Under the pieces are notes generated by a model that had not been told where the DNA came from, made no database searches, and saw nothing but the letters and a program-made list of their open reading frames with translations. Both the position numbers and the translations under genes were made by a program. 26,540 bases of DNA from CAZFPA01 sp964520975. Lineage in GTDB: Bacteria; Bacillota; Negativicutes; Selenomonadales; Selenomonadaceae. Positions 1 through 6,910 of the stretch are shown in pieces (the first letter of the stretch is position 1; the number at the start of each line of letters is the position of its first letter). The DNA lies in contig CAZFPA010000024.1 in assembly GCA_964520975.1 (NCBI GenBank), positions 1-26,540 on the forward strand, in the 5' to 3' direction.

Positions 1-1883
1 TTAATAACCTGCGGGACGGCCTGGTAACGCTGGCAAATGATCCAACGTTACGGCAGGGCGGTAATATTACGGTATATATCGATCAGCCCGCAGATGATAA
101 GGGCATGATTGCCATGAATCCACAGGCGAAGGGCGGCTTTGAGGCTGCTGCCTATGATGTTTTCCGCCGCTTTGGTGACGCACATAAGGAAGCTGTGTCG
201 GTTGTCAGCTATGGTACGACGGATGGCGGCTATCTGCAGTGGCCGACGGTAAGCCGCAAGAAGGGCTATGATTCGCGTAGTCGTGACTGGTTCAAAGACA
301 GTATGGCTGCTCCGGATAAGGTGCGGATTACGAAACCGTTCATGACCTCCAAGGGAACGCCAACGGTAGGAATTTTTGCGGTGGTTCGCGATAACAACAA
401 TCAGCCGCTGGGGGTTTTGGGGCTCAATATTGATTTACCGGTCATCACGAATATGATTTCGGATATCAAGGTCGGCGAGACCGGCTATATGGTGCTGGTA
501 GACGCAGATGGTGTCATCGTTGCCGATCCGAAGCATCCGGAGTTGAATTTCAAAAAGCTTAGCGAGGCTGATTCGGGGGATATCATGAAGCTGGCTGATA
601 TGACCTCGGGGCTGCAGTCGCTCAAAATTGATGGAAAGAGCAAGGTAGCGAGTGTGTATTCCTCGGATAAGACCGGGTATAAATACATTACTATTGTTGA
701 TGAATCACAGCTTTTGTCCAGTGTAAATAGTATGCGTATTGTATTGATTGTAGTGCTGCTGCTGGCATTGGCGCTGATTCTCGCGTCGGCTTTCTGGCTT
801 TCGAATGCGATTGTTCGTCCGCTGAGTGCCTTGGAGGCTGCGGCGGGACGCATTTCGCAGGGAGATCTTCGCAATGTGGATATTCAGGTGGATACAGAGG
901 ATGAAATCGGTCGCTTGGCGGAATCCTTCCACAAGATGACCATTCAGCTCAAGCATTTGCTGGAGCAGATCCAGGGAAGTGCGAATGATGTTTCTTCCTC
1001 ATCGGTGCAGCTCTCTTCAGGGGCAGAGCAATGTTCACAGACGATTACGCATGTGGCGGAAACGGTCAGCACGATTGCTGAATCCGCGCAGCTGCAGGGT
1101 ACGACGCTCAATGATGTGGTGAGCCGGATCCGTGAGATGACGGAGAAGGTGACGGGGATTGCAGATAATGCGAAGACGATGAGTGTTTCCTCGGGCAAGG
1201 CGGGGACCGCCGCTACTGAGGGTGGTGCAGCTGTAGAGAGTGCTGTAAAACAGATGGAAAAGATCCGTTCTACGGTGGATGAGTCCGCTGTGGCGGTGGC
1301 CGCTCTGGGTGAGCGTTCGCAGCAGATTGGGGAGATCATCAACACGATTTCCAATATCGCCGATCAGACGAATCTCCTGGCACTCAATGCTGCAATCGAG
1401 GCAGCCAGAGCTGGTGAGCATGGCCGTGGCTTCGCTGTCGTAGCGGATGAGGTTCGTAAGCTGGCTGAGCAGTCCGGACAGGCTGCAGAGGAAATTTCCC
1501 AGATCATCAAGGGAATCCAGGAAGAGACAAAGCGGGCAGTCGGCTCGATGAATGCGGGTACGGAAGAGGTACGGGCCGGCAGCGAGGTCGTTGATCGTGC
1601 TGGCGAACAGTTCCGTCAGATTGCGGAACATATCTCGGCGGTAGATCAGCTCATCAAGTCTTCGGCCAAGGATGCTTCGCAGGTTGCTGATGACAGTATG
1701 AAGGTGCTGGAGAGTGCAGAGACGGTCGAACAGTCGGCGCAGCAGGTCACTGGTAATATTGATACGATTTCGGCAGCAACAGAGGAACAGTCGGCTTCTA
1801 TGCAGGAAATTGCGGCATCGAGCCAGAATCTGGCCCGGATGGCAGAGACCCTGCAGAAGGAATCCGGTAAATTCAAATTTTAA
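1..1883 (+). CDS. Methyl-accepting chemotaxis protein, Cache sensor (5' truncated)
   Basis: Membrane chemoreceptor that would pass ligand signals to CheA/CheW. The frame is open from base 3 to the edge, so the true start lies upstream; 626 residues are visible. The extracytoplasmic part, to about base 720, has dCache-like features such as the stretch ending SRDWFKDS and the later GETGYMVLVDADG. One hydrophobic membrane segment follows at about 732-810, then a HAMP domain at about 795-960 (IVRPLSALEAAAGRISQGD). A long coiled-coil signalling domain runs to the end. Its highly conserved hairpin tip lies at about 1357-1470 and contains QTNLLALNAAIEAARAGE and GFAVVADEVRKLAEQS. There is no C-terminal CheR-tethering pentapeptide. 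Family assignment is secure; the ligand cannot be told. A 51-residue gene follows after 14 bases. Confidence 0.96.
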   Translation, partial: NNLRDGLVTLANDPTLRQGGNITVYIDQPADDKGMIAMNPQAKGGFEAAAYDVFRRFGDAHKEAVSVVSYGTTDGGYLQWPTVSRKKGYDSRSRDWFKDSMAAPDKVRITKPFMTSKGTPTVGIFAVVRDNNNQPLGVLGLNIDLPVITNMISDIKVGETGYMVLVDADGVIVADPKHPELNFKKLSEADSGDIMKLADMTSGLQSLKIDGKSKVASVYSSDKTGYKYITIVDESQLLSSVNSMRIVLIVVLLLALALILASAFWLSNAIVRPLSALEAAAGRISQGDLRNVDIQVDTEDEIGRLAESFHKMTIQLKHLLEQIQGSANDVSSSSVQLSSGAEQCSQTITHVAETVSTIAESAQLQGTTLNDVVSRIREMTEKVTGIADNAKTMSVSSGKAGTAATEGGAAVESAVKQMEKIRSTVDESAVAVAALGERSQQIGEIINTISNIADQTNLLALNAAIEAARAGEHGRGFAVVADEVRKLAEQSGQAAEEISQIIKGIQEETKRAVGSMNAGTEEVRAGSEVVDRAGEQFRQIAEHISAVDQLIKSSAKDASQVADDSMKVLESAETVEQSAQQVTGNIDTISAATEEQSASMQEIAASSQNLARMAETLQKESGKFKF

Positions 1884-1897
1884 AGAAGGTGGCTGAT

Positions 1898-2053
1898 GTG
1901 CAGCTTGAAAAGCTGGAGGCAGCCCTTAAGGCCATTGAGGAGCTCTGTGGAAAGTGTGCCATCTGTTCACCGGATTGTCCGGTGGCTGTTGCCCGCAGAG
2001 CCTTGCAGGGGCTGCGATATGATTGGGAATCCACGCAGGATTCGGAAAAATGA
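1898..2053 (+). CDS. Small protein with one ferredoxin-type 4Fe-4S motif
   Basis: I do not recognise this family. The reading frame starts at GTG 1898 behind an AAGAAGGTGG ribosome site at 1884-1892 and encodes 51 residues. An acidic amphipathic N-terminus (QLEKLEAALKAIEEL) is followed by C17-x2-C20-x2-C23-x3-C27-P, the exact spacing of a ferredoxin 4Fe-4S ligand set, and then a short helical tail ending EK. It has no signal peptide or membrane segment. It starts 14 bases after the chemoreceptor stop and just before a strong terminator, so the two are probably cotranscribed. A redox or Fe-S function is inferred from the motif alone; zinc binding is the alternative. An overlapping ATG frame at 1896 runs through the terminator and looks spurious. 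Confidence 0.6.
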   Translation: MQLEKLEAALKAIEELCGKCAICSPDCPVAVARRALQGLRYDWESTQDSEK

Positions 2054-2059
2054 TGAAAT

Positions 2060-2098
2060 AAAAAGAGTGGACGCGCGCAAGCGTTCACTCTTTTTTTG
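2060..2098. terminator. Bidirectional intrinsic terminator
   Basis: A 15-base-pair stem (2060-2074 with 2081-2095, one G-T wobble) closes a GCGCAA loop. A-tract and T-tract flanks let it act in both directions. It ends the chemoreceptor transcript on the plus strand. The stop codon of the convergent YczE-family gene (2085-2087) lies inside its right arm. Confidence 0.9.
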
Positions 2099-2789
2099 TA
2101 CAGGGAGATGCTGCCGGATGTGCAGGTTTTCCAGGATGAAGCACCAGGGAAAGCATCAGATGGCCTTCAGTATCTACCCGGCTCAGATGCTGGATGAAGA
2201 AGCGGGCAATGCTGCCGGTTATGAGGGCTGAGATCAGAGTTCCTTCGCGGATGCCCTCGATGCTATCCAGGTATAGGAGGGAAAAGGCCAGTGCAGTGAT
2301 GACCAGTGTGGTATCGAAGGCGGTCTTTACATTGCCGAAATCGAGCTTCCAGCGCTGCGAGATGGCATTTACGATGCCTTCTCCGGCCAGCATGATGACG
2401 TTGGCAATGACCTGCAGTGCAACACCCAGTGCGATAAGGGAGGCACCGAGCAGCAGAAGAAGAAATTTCAGCGGGTAGGTTTCTGGCTGGAGCGAAGTGA
2501 AAAGCATCATGGTCAGGTCAATACAGGCCGCAAATACAAGCGTGATGGGAATCTGCATGAGCTGTACCGGATCGAAGCGTTTTCCCAGGATGATGATCTG
2601 CCCGAGCAGGAAAAGCATGTTGACGCCAAAGGTCATCTCCCCCAGGCTATAGGGGAAGGCCAGGCTCAGTACATAGGGAACACTTGAGATCGGCGAGGTC
2701 CCCAGCAGGCTCTTTACCACCAGGGATATGCCGGCGGCCTGCCAAAGAATGCCAAAGGCAAAGATGCCGTAGCGTTTAAAAATAGACAT
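2085..2789 (-). CDS. YczE/YyaS/YitT-type integral membrane protein
   Basis: A 234-residue polytopic membrane protein. Several hydrophobic helices are evident, with the typical start FKRYGIFAFGILWQAAGISL, then LLGTSPISSVPYVLSL and GVNMLFLLGQIIILGK. This matches the YczE-like family (DUF6198-like) of Firmicutes, whose transported substrate, if any, is not established. The start follows a GAGGT site on the minus strand, and a near-consensus promoter lies 34 bases upstream of the ATG. It is a single-gene unit. The last codons (SPCTKKE) are encoded within the terminator hairpin it shares with the convergent chemoreceptor operon. Confidence 0.85.
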   Translation of the reverse strand: MSIFKRYGIFAFGILWQAAGISLVVKSLLGTSPISSVPYVLSLAFPYSLGEMTFGVNMLFLLGQIIILGKRFDPVQLMQIPITLVFAACIDLTMMLFTSLQPETYPLKFLLLLLGASLIALGVALQVIANVIMLAGEGIVNAISQRWKLDFGNVKTAFDTTLVITALAFSLLYLDSIEGIREGTLISALITGSIARFFIQHLSRVDTEGHLMLSLVLHPGKPAHPAASPCTKKE

Positions 2790-2822
2790 AAGTATAAACC
2801 TCTTTTATATAGCGATAGCTCT

Positions 2823-2851
2823 ATTCTAGCGAGTTTGGAGGGTAAAGTCAA
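2823..2851 (-). promoter_or_regulatory. Promoter of the YczE-family gene
   Basis: On the minus strand, TTGACT (2846-2851) is separated by 17 bases from TAGAAT (2823-2828), a near-consensus sigma-70-type promoter. It lies 34 bases upstream of the ATG at 2789. Confidence 0.75.
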
Positions 2852-2963
2852 AATTTATCCTGTATGCTTTCTACCCAGTTATTTTGTTGGATTCAAAATT
2901 TTGGCACATAATACAAAAATATGGCTAAGATGGATTTTTAACTAACAAAGTGTAATGTTTATG

Positions 2964-2992
2964 TGTACAAATTTACATAACTGTGCTATAAT
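2964..2992 (+). promoter_or_regulatory. Extended -10 promoter of the 79-residue protein gene
   Basis: TGTACA (2964-2969), a 17-base spacer and a perfect TATAAT (2987-2992) preceded by TG in extended -10 position. It lies about 60 bases upstream of the gene at 3053. The DNA between this and the divergent promoter (2852-2963) is strongly AT-rich and holds no gene. Confidence 0.7.
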
Positions 2993-3052
2993 GTACGTGT
3001 TACCGCAGATGACTATAAAATCAGCTCACACAATAGTGATGGGGGGATATTT

Positions 3053-3292
3053 ATGGCAATTAAAAATGTTGTAATGGACCGTCGCGATAGTGCAAGCTAT
3101 CGCAGTCTTTTGAAACGGGGAGGTTTCATTTCGGCTAGTTATTTATCAATCAGCGGGTTTGACGCCAGTCGGCTGAAGAAGCTCGCGCAACAAGGCAGGC
3201 TCGATGCAATACGGTGTGCTATTGGTAAATCCATACGGTGGTATTATTGTGAGAAACAGGCTGAATTAGCTCATTTACGCGGTGAAGTTTGA
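3053..3292 (+). CDS. Small hypothetical protein, possible excisionase/MerR-like DNA-binding fold
   Basis: I do not recognise a named family. The 79-residue basic protein begins MAIKNVVMDRRDS behind a GGGGGGA ribosome site. Residues about 40-70 (SRLKKLAQQGRLDAI, then a hydrophobic turn and WYYCEKQAEL) have the spacing of a small winged helix such as excisionase or MerR-type domains, where a helix is followed by a glycine turn and an aromatic wing. This resemblance is by eye only. The gene is monocistronic, with its own extended -10 promoter and its own terminator. It is more AT-rich than the genes around it. Confidence 0.6.
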   Translation: MAIKNVVMDRRDSASYRSLLKRGGFISASYLSISGFDASRLKKLAQQGRLDAIRCAIGKSIRWYYCEKQAELAHLRGEV

Positions 3293-3321
3293 TTGAAGAC
3301 TGCAGGTTTGGAAGAATATAT

Positions 3322-3351
3322 AGAATCGGTTTCTGCCGGTTCTCTTTTTTT
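3322..3351 (+). terminator. Intrinsic terminator after the 79-residue protein gene
   Basis: An 8-base-pair stem (3322-3329 with 3336-3343) and a six-base loop are followed by a seven-T run at 3345-3351. Confidence 0.85.
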
Positions 3352-3375
3352 GCCCTTTTTCGCGGGAAGGGGGCG

Positions 3376-3384
3376 TGTTAGAAT
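3376..3384 (+). promoter_or_regulatory. Probable extended -10 promoter of the phosphoesterase operon
   Basis: TGTTAGAAT forms an extended -10 element 21 bases before the ATG at 3406. No good -35 box is visible, which extended -10 promoters can tolerate. The preceding terminator implies that a start is needed here. Confidence 0.5.
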
Positions 3385-3405
3385 AGACTGGAGGAGGTCG
3401 GCAGA

Positions 3406-4578
3406 ATGGGAATCCGGCATATATTAACTTTGTTTGTTGTTGTTGCGGCAGTTATGGGGGGCATTGCGCTTTTGACCCGCTGGCTGCTTTCTTATTGGCT
3501 GGCGGGCGCATGGTGCCGTCGGGGACAGCGGGGCCTGCTGCTGATCGATAGTGTGGCGATTCTGGGGCTTTTGCTGAGCCGCAGTCTGCTGCAGGGATTT
3601 TCCTGGGCCGCGGCAGCCCTTCAGTTCGTGAGTATCTTTTTCATGGCGCAGCTCATTTTCAGTGTACTCATGCTGCTGGCGCTGGTCATCCGTTTCCTGT
3701 TCCGGCGGATGATGGCCGTACCGGTAGACAGGGGGCGCCGACGCCTGCTGCGGCATGCTGTACTGGTGCCGACTGTTGCTGGTGCTGCCGGTCTCTATGG
3801 CGGGCTGTATGAACGGCAGCAGACGGTGGAAAACCACTACGTGATCCCGGTGGAAAAGCTGCCGCATGCCCTTGCAGGCTATACGATTGCGCAGCTCAGC
3901 GATATACACCTGGGACTCTTCTTCTCGCTGGAAAAGCTCGAGGCGCTGCTGGAGCAGGCCGCACGGCTGGGGCCGGATGTCCTGGTGATTACCGGTGATC
4001 TTTTCGATGATCGGGAGCTCAATGCGGCCGCCGCCGGGATCGTTGATCGTTTTTGTGCGCGCTTTCCGCAGGGCATTTTTTTCTGTCGCGGTAATCATGA
4101 GCATTTGCGGGGGATAGATGAAATTGAAGCACTGCTTTCTAAAACGAAGATCCAGGAGCTCGTGAACAGCTCGCGGCAGCTTCGGCCGGGGATGCCTCTT
4201 TATTTCGCCGGTGTGGATTATCCGATGGAGCGCAGCGCGTTTGCCGCACTGCAGGCAGGCTATACAGAGAAGGCCTTTGCGGATGTTCCAGCCGAGGCCG
4301 TGAAAGTATTGCTCGCGCATCATCCCGATTTCATTACTAGTGGCCGGGAGCGGCAGGCCGTGCTCACACTCACGGGACATACGCATGGCGGGCAGATTGG
4401 ATTTTTGGGAATGCCGCTGGTGCCGCCTGTTTTCAGCTATATGCGCGGTATGTATCAACAGGGCAACTGCTATGGCTATGTACATAGTGGCAATGGCAGC
4501 TGGTTCCCTTATCGTCTGGGATGTCCGCCGGAAATTGCCTGCTTCCGGCTGCAGCCGATGGAGGAGAAAACGCTATGA
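3406..4578 (+). CDS. Membrane-anchored calcineurin-like metallophosphoesterase (YkuE/YaeI type)
   Basis: A 390-residue protein with three or four N-terminal hydrophobic helices (residues about 5-110) and a metallophosphoesterase domain (about 155-380). All metal and catalytic motifs of the family are visible: D166-x-H168 in AQLSDIHLG, D198 in ITGDLFDD, N230-H231-E in RGNHEH, H305/H306 in LLAHHPD and H325-x-H327 in LTGHTHGGQ. Proteins of this kind hydrolyse phosphomonoesters or pyrophosphates; YkuE-like members are tied to envelope lipids, but the substrate here is unknown. The start has a GGAGGAGG site. The stop overlaps the next start (ATGA at 4575-4578), implying translational coupling with the glycosyltransferase. 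Confidence 0.92.
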   Translation: MGIRHILTLFVVVAAVMGGIALLTRWLLSYWLAGAWCRRGQRGLLLIDSVAILGLLLSRSLLQGFSWAAAALQFVSIFFMAQLIFSVLMLLALVIRFLFRRMMAVPVDRGRRRLLRHAVLVPTVAGAAGLYGGLYERQQTVENHYVIPVEKLPHALAGYTIAQLSDIHLGLFFSLEKLEALLEQAARLGPDVLVITGDLFDDRELNAAAAGIVDRFCARFPQGIFFCRGNHEHLRGIDEIEALLSKTKIQELVNSSRQLRPGMPLYFAGVDYPMERSAFAALQAGYTEKAFADVPAEAVKVLLAHHPDFITSGRERQAVLTLTGHTHGGQIGFLGMPLVPPVFSYMRGMYQQGNCYGYVHSGNGSWFPYRLGCPPEIACFRLQPMEEKTL

Positions 4579-6044
4579 ATGCACAGCAGGAACATCGCTT
4601 GGCAGAAATACGGGAGTGCCTTGCCGCCGGCAGGGCAGCGGAGGCCCGGCAGCGCCTGGATGACTGGTATCCATCCCTTTCTGCCGCTGCGCTGCGGGCT
4701 TTTGGCTGGCAGCTCGATGAGCTTTATGGTGCCTGCGCTTTTGCCCGGGCAGATATGGAGGGAGCTGCGTATGCCTATTGGCAGGCCATGCAGCATGATT
4801 CTCACCTGCGAAGCCAGCTCGAGCATTTGAGCAGCTATCTTTTTTGCCTGCATTATCTGCCGGGAATCAGTGACAGCGAGCTGGCAAAGCAACATTTTCT
4901 ATATGGACGTCTGCTGCAGGAGATTCCGCGCTATGCGCATCCAAGGGATTTGCATGCCAGCCATGAAAAGGTGCGTATTGGCTACCTGTCGGCTAATTTC
5001 AACCGGCACGCGGCGGCCGACTTCATGCGGCCGTTTTTTGCCCAGGCGGATCGTCAGCGGTATGAAACCTATGCGTATGCTCTGGGGCCGGCCGATGCGG
5101 TAACAGATTCTCTGCGGGGAATGGCCGATCACTGGTGTTCGCTGTATTCGATGGCTCCGGCGGACGCGGCGGCGCGTATCTATGCCGATGCGCCGGATAT
5201 CCTCGTAGATCTCGGCGGTCATAGCGAAGGCGGACAGACACTGATGCTCATGGCGTACCGTCCGGCACCGGTGCAGCTTTCAGCGCTTGGCTGGGTGGAT
5301 ACGACCGGAACAGCGGCTATGGATTATTTCCTGAGTGATCGCTGCTGTGCGGCGGAGCTGTCACCGGAAAATTTTTCCGAGCAGATCGTGCGACTGGAAC
5401 GGCCACATCTCTGCTATGCACCGTTGCGGGAGATGCCGCCGCTGCCCGTATATGAGCCGGGGCAGTCCATTGTTTTCGGCAGCTTCAATAATTTTGCGAA
5501 GCTTACGGAGCCGATGCTGCAATGCTGGTGCCAGCTCTTGGCACAGGTGCCGGAGAGCCGGCTGGTGCTGCGGGATACGACAGCGCTGGTATCGAGGCGG
5601 CAGGCACTACGGGAACGGCTGCTGCGGCTGGGGGCTCCGCTGGAGCGCGTCTGTCTGCAGGGGGCAGCGGAGGACTATCTCCGTGCCTATGCCGGGATTG
5701 CTATCGCACTGGATACCTATCCGTATCCCGGCGGGGCTACAACCTGTGAGGCTCTGTATATGGGGGTACCGGTCATCACCCTGTCCGGTACACGTCATGG
5801 CAGCCGCCTGGGGGCAAGTATACTCGGGAGCCTCGGACTTTCGGCGCTCGTTGCGCAGACACCGGAGGAATATATAGAAAAAGCCGCAGCCCTGTCACAT
5901 GACAGGCTGCGGCTGGCAAAGCTCCATGCGGGGCTGCGTTCCCGCATGGAGAAGGCAGTCCTTATGGATGGTGCGGATTATATGCGGCACCTGGAGGCGG
6001 CTTATGATGAGATTTGGCACGCGTGGCTGCAACAGCGGCCTTAA
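4575..6044 (+). CDS. OGT/SPINDLY-family (GT41-type) glycosyltransferase
   Basis: A 489-residue protein. I chose ATG 4575 because it overlaps the previous stop and gives a normal N-terminus; the same frame also offers a start at 4521. Residues about 1-110 are helical and alanine-rich, like degenerate TPR repeats. The GT-B catalytic part starts near residue 132 with VRIGYLSANFNRHAAADFM, whose His matches the region of the OGT general base. It continues with DILVDLGGHSEGGQ, APVQLSALGWVDTTG and FNNFAKLTEPML (the Lys expected to contact the nucleotide). The sugar-nucleotide site follows near 378-402 (DTYPYPGGATTCEALYMG). These are hallmarks of bacterial O-GlcNAc-transferase-like enzymes, which often modify flagellin or surface proteins. 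The acceptor is not evident here. Confidence 0.9.
   Translation: MNAQQEHRLAEIRECLAAGRAAEARQRLDDWYPSLSAAALRAFGWQLDELYGACAFARADMEGAAYAYWQAMQHDSHLRSQLEHLSSYLFCLHYLPGISDSELAKQHFLYGRLLQEIPRYAHPRDLHASHEKVRIGYLSANFNRHAAADFMRPFFAQADRQRYETYAYALGPADAVTDSLRGMADHWCSLYSMAPADAAARIYADAPDILVDLGGHSEGGQTLMLMAYRPAPVQLSALGWVDTTGTAAMDYFLSDRCCAAELSPENFSEQIVRLERPHLCYAPLREMPPLPVYEPGQSIVFGSFNNFAKLTEPMLQCWCQLLAQVPESRLVLRDTTALVSRRQALRERLLRLGAPLERVCLQGAAEDYLRAYAGIAIALDTYPYPGGATTCEALYMGVPVITLSGTRHGSRLGASILGSLGLSALVAQTPEEYIEKAAALSHDRLRLAKLHAGLRSRMEKAVLMDGADYMRHLEAAYDEIWHAWLQQRP
5878..5914 (-). terminator. Minus-strand intrinsic terminator inside the glycosyltransferase gene
   Basis: The arms 5882-5897 and 5900-5914 pair over 15 bases with one bulged C and a small ACAT loop. 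Read on the minus strand, the GC-rich stem is followed directly by TTTTT (5878-5882). It lies about 125 bases beyond the stop of the convergent TauE/SafE gene and no other terminator is seen for that transcript. It falls within coding sequence near residues 436-447 of the glycosyltransferase. Confidence 0.7.
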
Positions 6045-6820
6045 TGCGCTGTGCCGAGCAGGATCAGCCGGACGCCCAGGGCAAAGACCGCACAGGAGAG
6101 CAGGATGAGGATGAGCTTCGGCTTGGTTTTCTTCGAAAGCTTTGCCCCCAGCTGGGCTCCGATGCTGGCACCGATTCCAAGTGAAATCGCCGGAAGCCAT
6201 ACAATATGATCGAGCATGAAATGGGAGACAACCCCCATGAAGGAGGATACGGCCAGTACGAAATGCGAGGTCGCGGTAGCAATGTGTACCGGGAAGCCAA
6301 GCAGATAGATCATGAGCGGCACATGTATAATGCCGCCGCCGATGCCGAAGATGCTGGACAGGAAGCCGACGAACAGGCTGCTGCCAATTCCCAGTGTCTT
6401 GTTGTAGCGGAAGGATTTTTCCTCAAAGGGAGTATCGGTACTGGGTTTATGTGTGGAGTTCCAGTACATGATGATCGCCATGCAGAGCAGAAATGAGCCA
6501 AAGGCCAGATTCAGCGTATGCGCATCGAAGCTGTCCGCTACATAGGAGCCGAGAAAGGCACCCGGCAGGGTAGCGATAGCAAAGGGAATGGCTGCGTTGA
6601 AGAATACCCGCTTCTGACGGATGTAGGCGAGCGTACCTGAAAGCGCATTGGTGAATACTACGAAAATCGAAGTACCGACAATCTGCGGGGCGGTGTGGAA
6701 TACGGAAGGCGTAAGGCACATGATGAAGATCGGAATGAGGATGATGCCGCCGCCGATTCCCACCAGCGTTCCAAAAACGCCAACGCCCATGCCGAGCAGG
6801 AGAAACAATAGAAATTCCAT
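6041..6820 (-). CDS. TauE/SafE-family membrane transporter
   Basis: A 259-residue polytopic protein with about eight hydrophobic segments and the two Gly-rich repeats of the family: GTLVGIGGGIILIPIFIM near the N-terminus and SSIFGIGGGIIHVPLMIY in the middle. Family members export or import sulfonates, sulfite or related small organic anions; the substrate here is unknown. The start follows an AGAGGTG site. Its stop overlaps the stop of the convergent glycosyltransferase by three bases. It has its own promoter at the 3' end of the upstream kinase gene, though readthrough from the kinase gene is possible because no terminator separates them. Confidence 0.92.
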   Translation of the reverse strand: MEFLLFLLLGMGVGVFGTLVGIGGGIILIPIFIMCLTPSVFHTAPQIVGTSIFVVFTNALSGTLAYIRQKRVFFNAAIPFAIATLPGAFLGSYVADSFDAHTLNLAFGSFLLCMAIIMYWNSTHKPSTDTPFEEKSFRYNKTLGIGSSLFVGFLSSIFGIGGGIIHVPLMIYLLGFPVHIATATSHFVLAVSSFMGVVSHFMLDHIVWLPAISLGIGASIGAQLGAKLSKKTKPKLILILLSCAVFALGVRLILLGTAH

Positions 6821-6901
6821 GAAAACACCTCTGATTCTGTGGAAACAGGGCCTATCGTACAGCGTATGCGATGTTTCCGGTAATGTGATTGAACGGACTT
6901 T

Positions 6902-6910
6902 ATTATATCA
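6902..6910 (-). promoter_or_regulatory. Extended -10 promoter of the TauE/SafE gene overlapping a stop codon
   Basis: On the minus strand the sequence reads TGATATAAT. The TGA is the stop codon of the sensor kinase gene (6908-6910) and also supplies the TG of an extended -10 element, followed by a perfect TATAAT (6902-6907). A TTTTCC-like weak -35 lies 16 bases upstream. Confidence 0.6.

Noticed and set aside
1896..2231. A 111-codon frame from ATG 1896
   Set aside because: It runs through the strong terminator and into the antisense of the YczE-family gene. The GTG frame two bases later encodes the coherent Cys-motif protein instead.
3406..4578. Reading the phosphoesterase-glycosyltransferase pair as a defence system
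   Set aside because: Both proteins have ordinary envelope or glycosylation family signatures, and no nuclease, helicase, toxin or sensor gene accompanies them.
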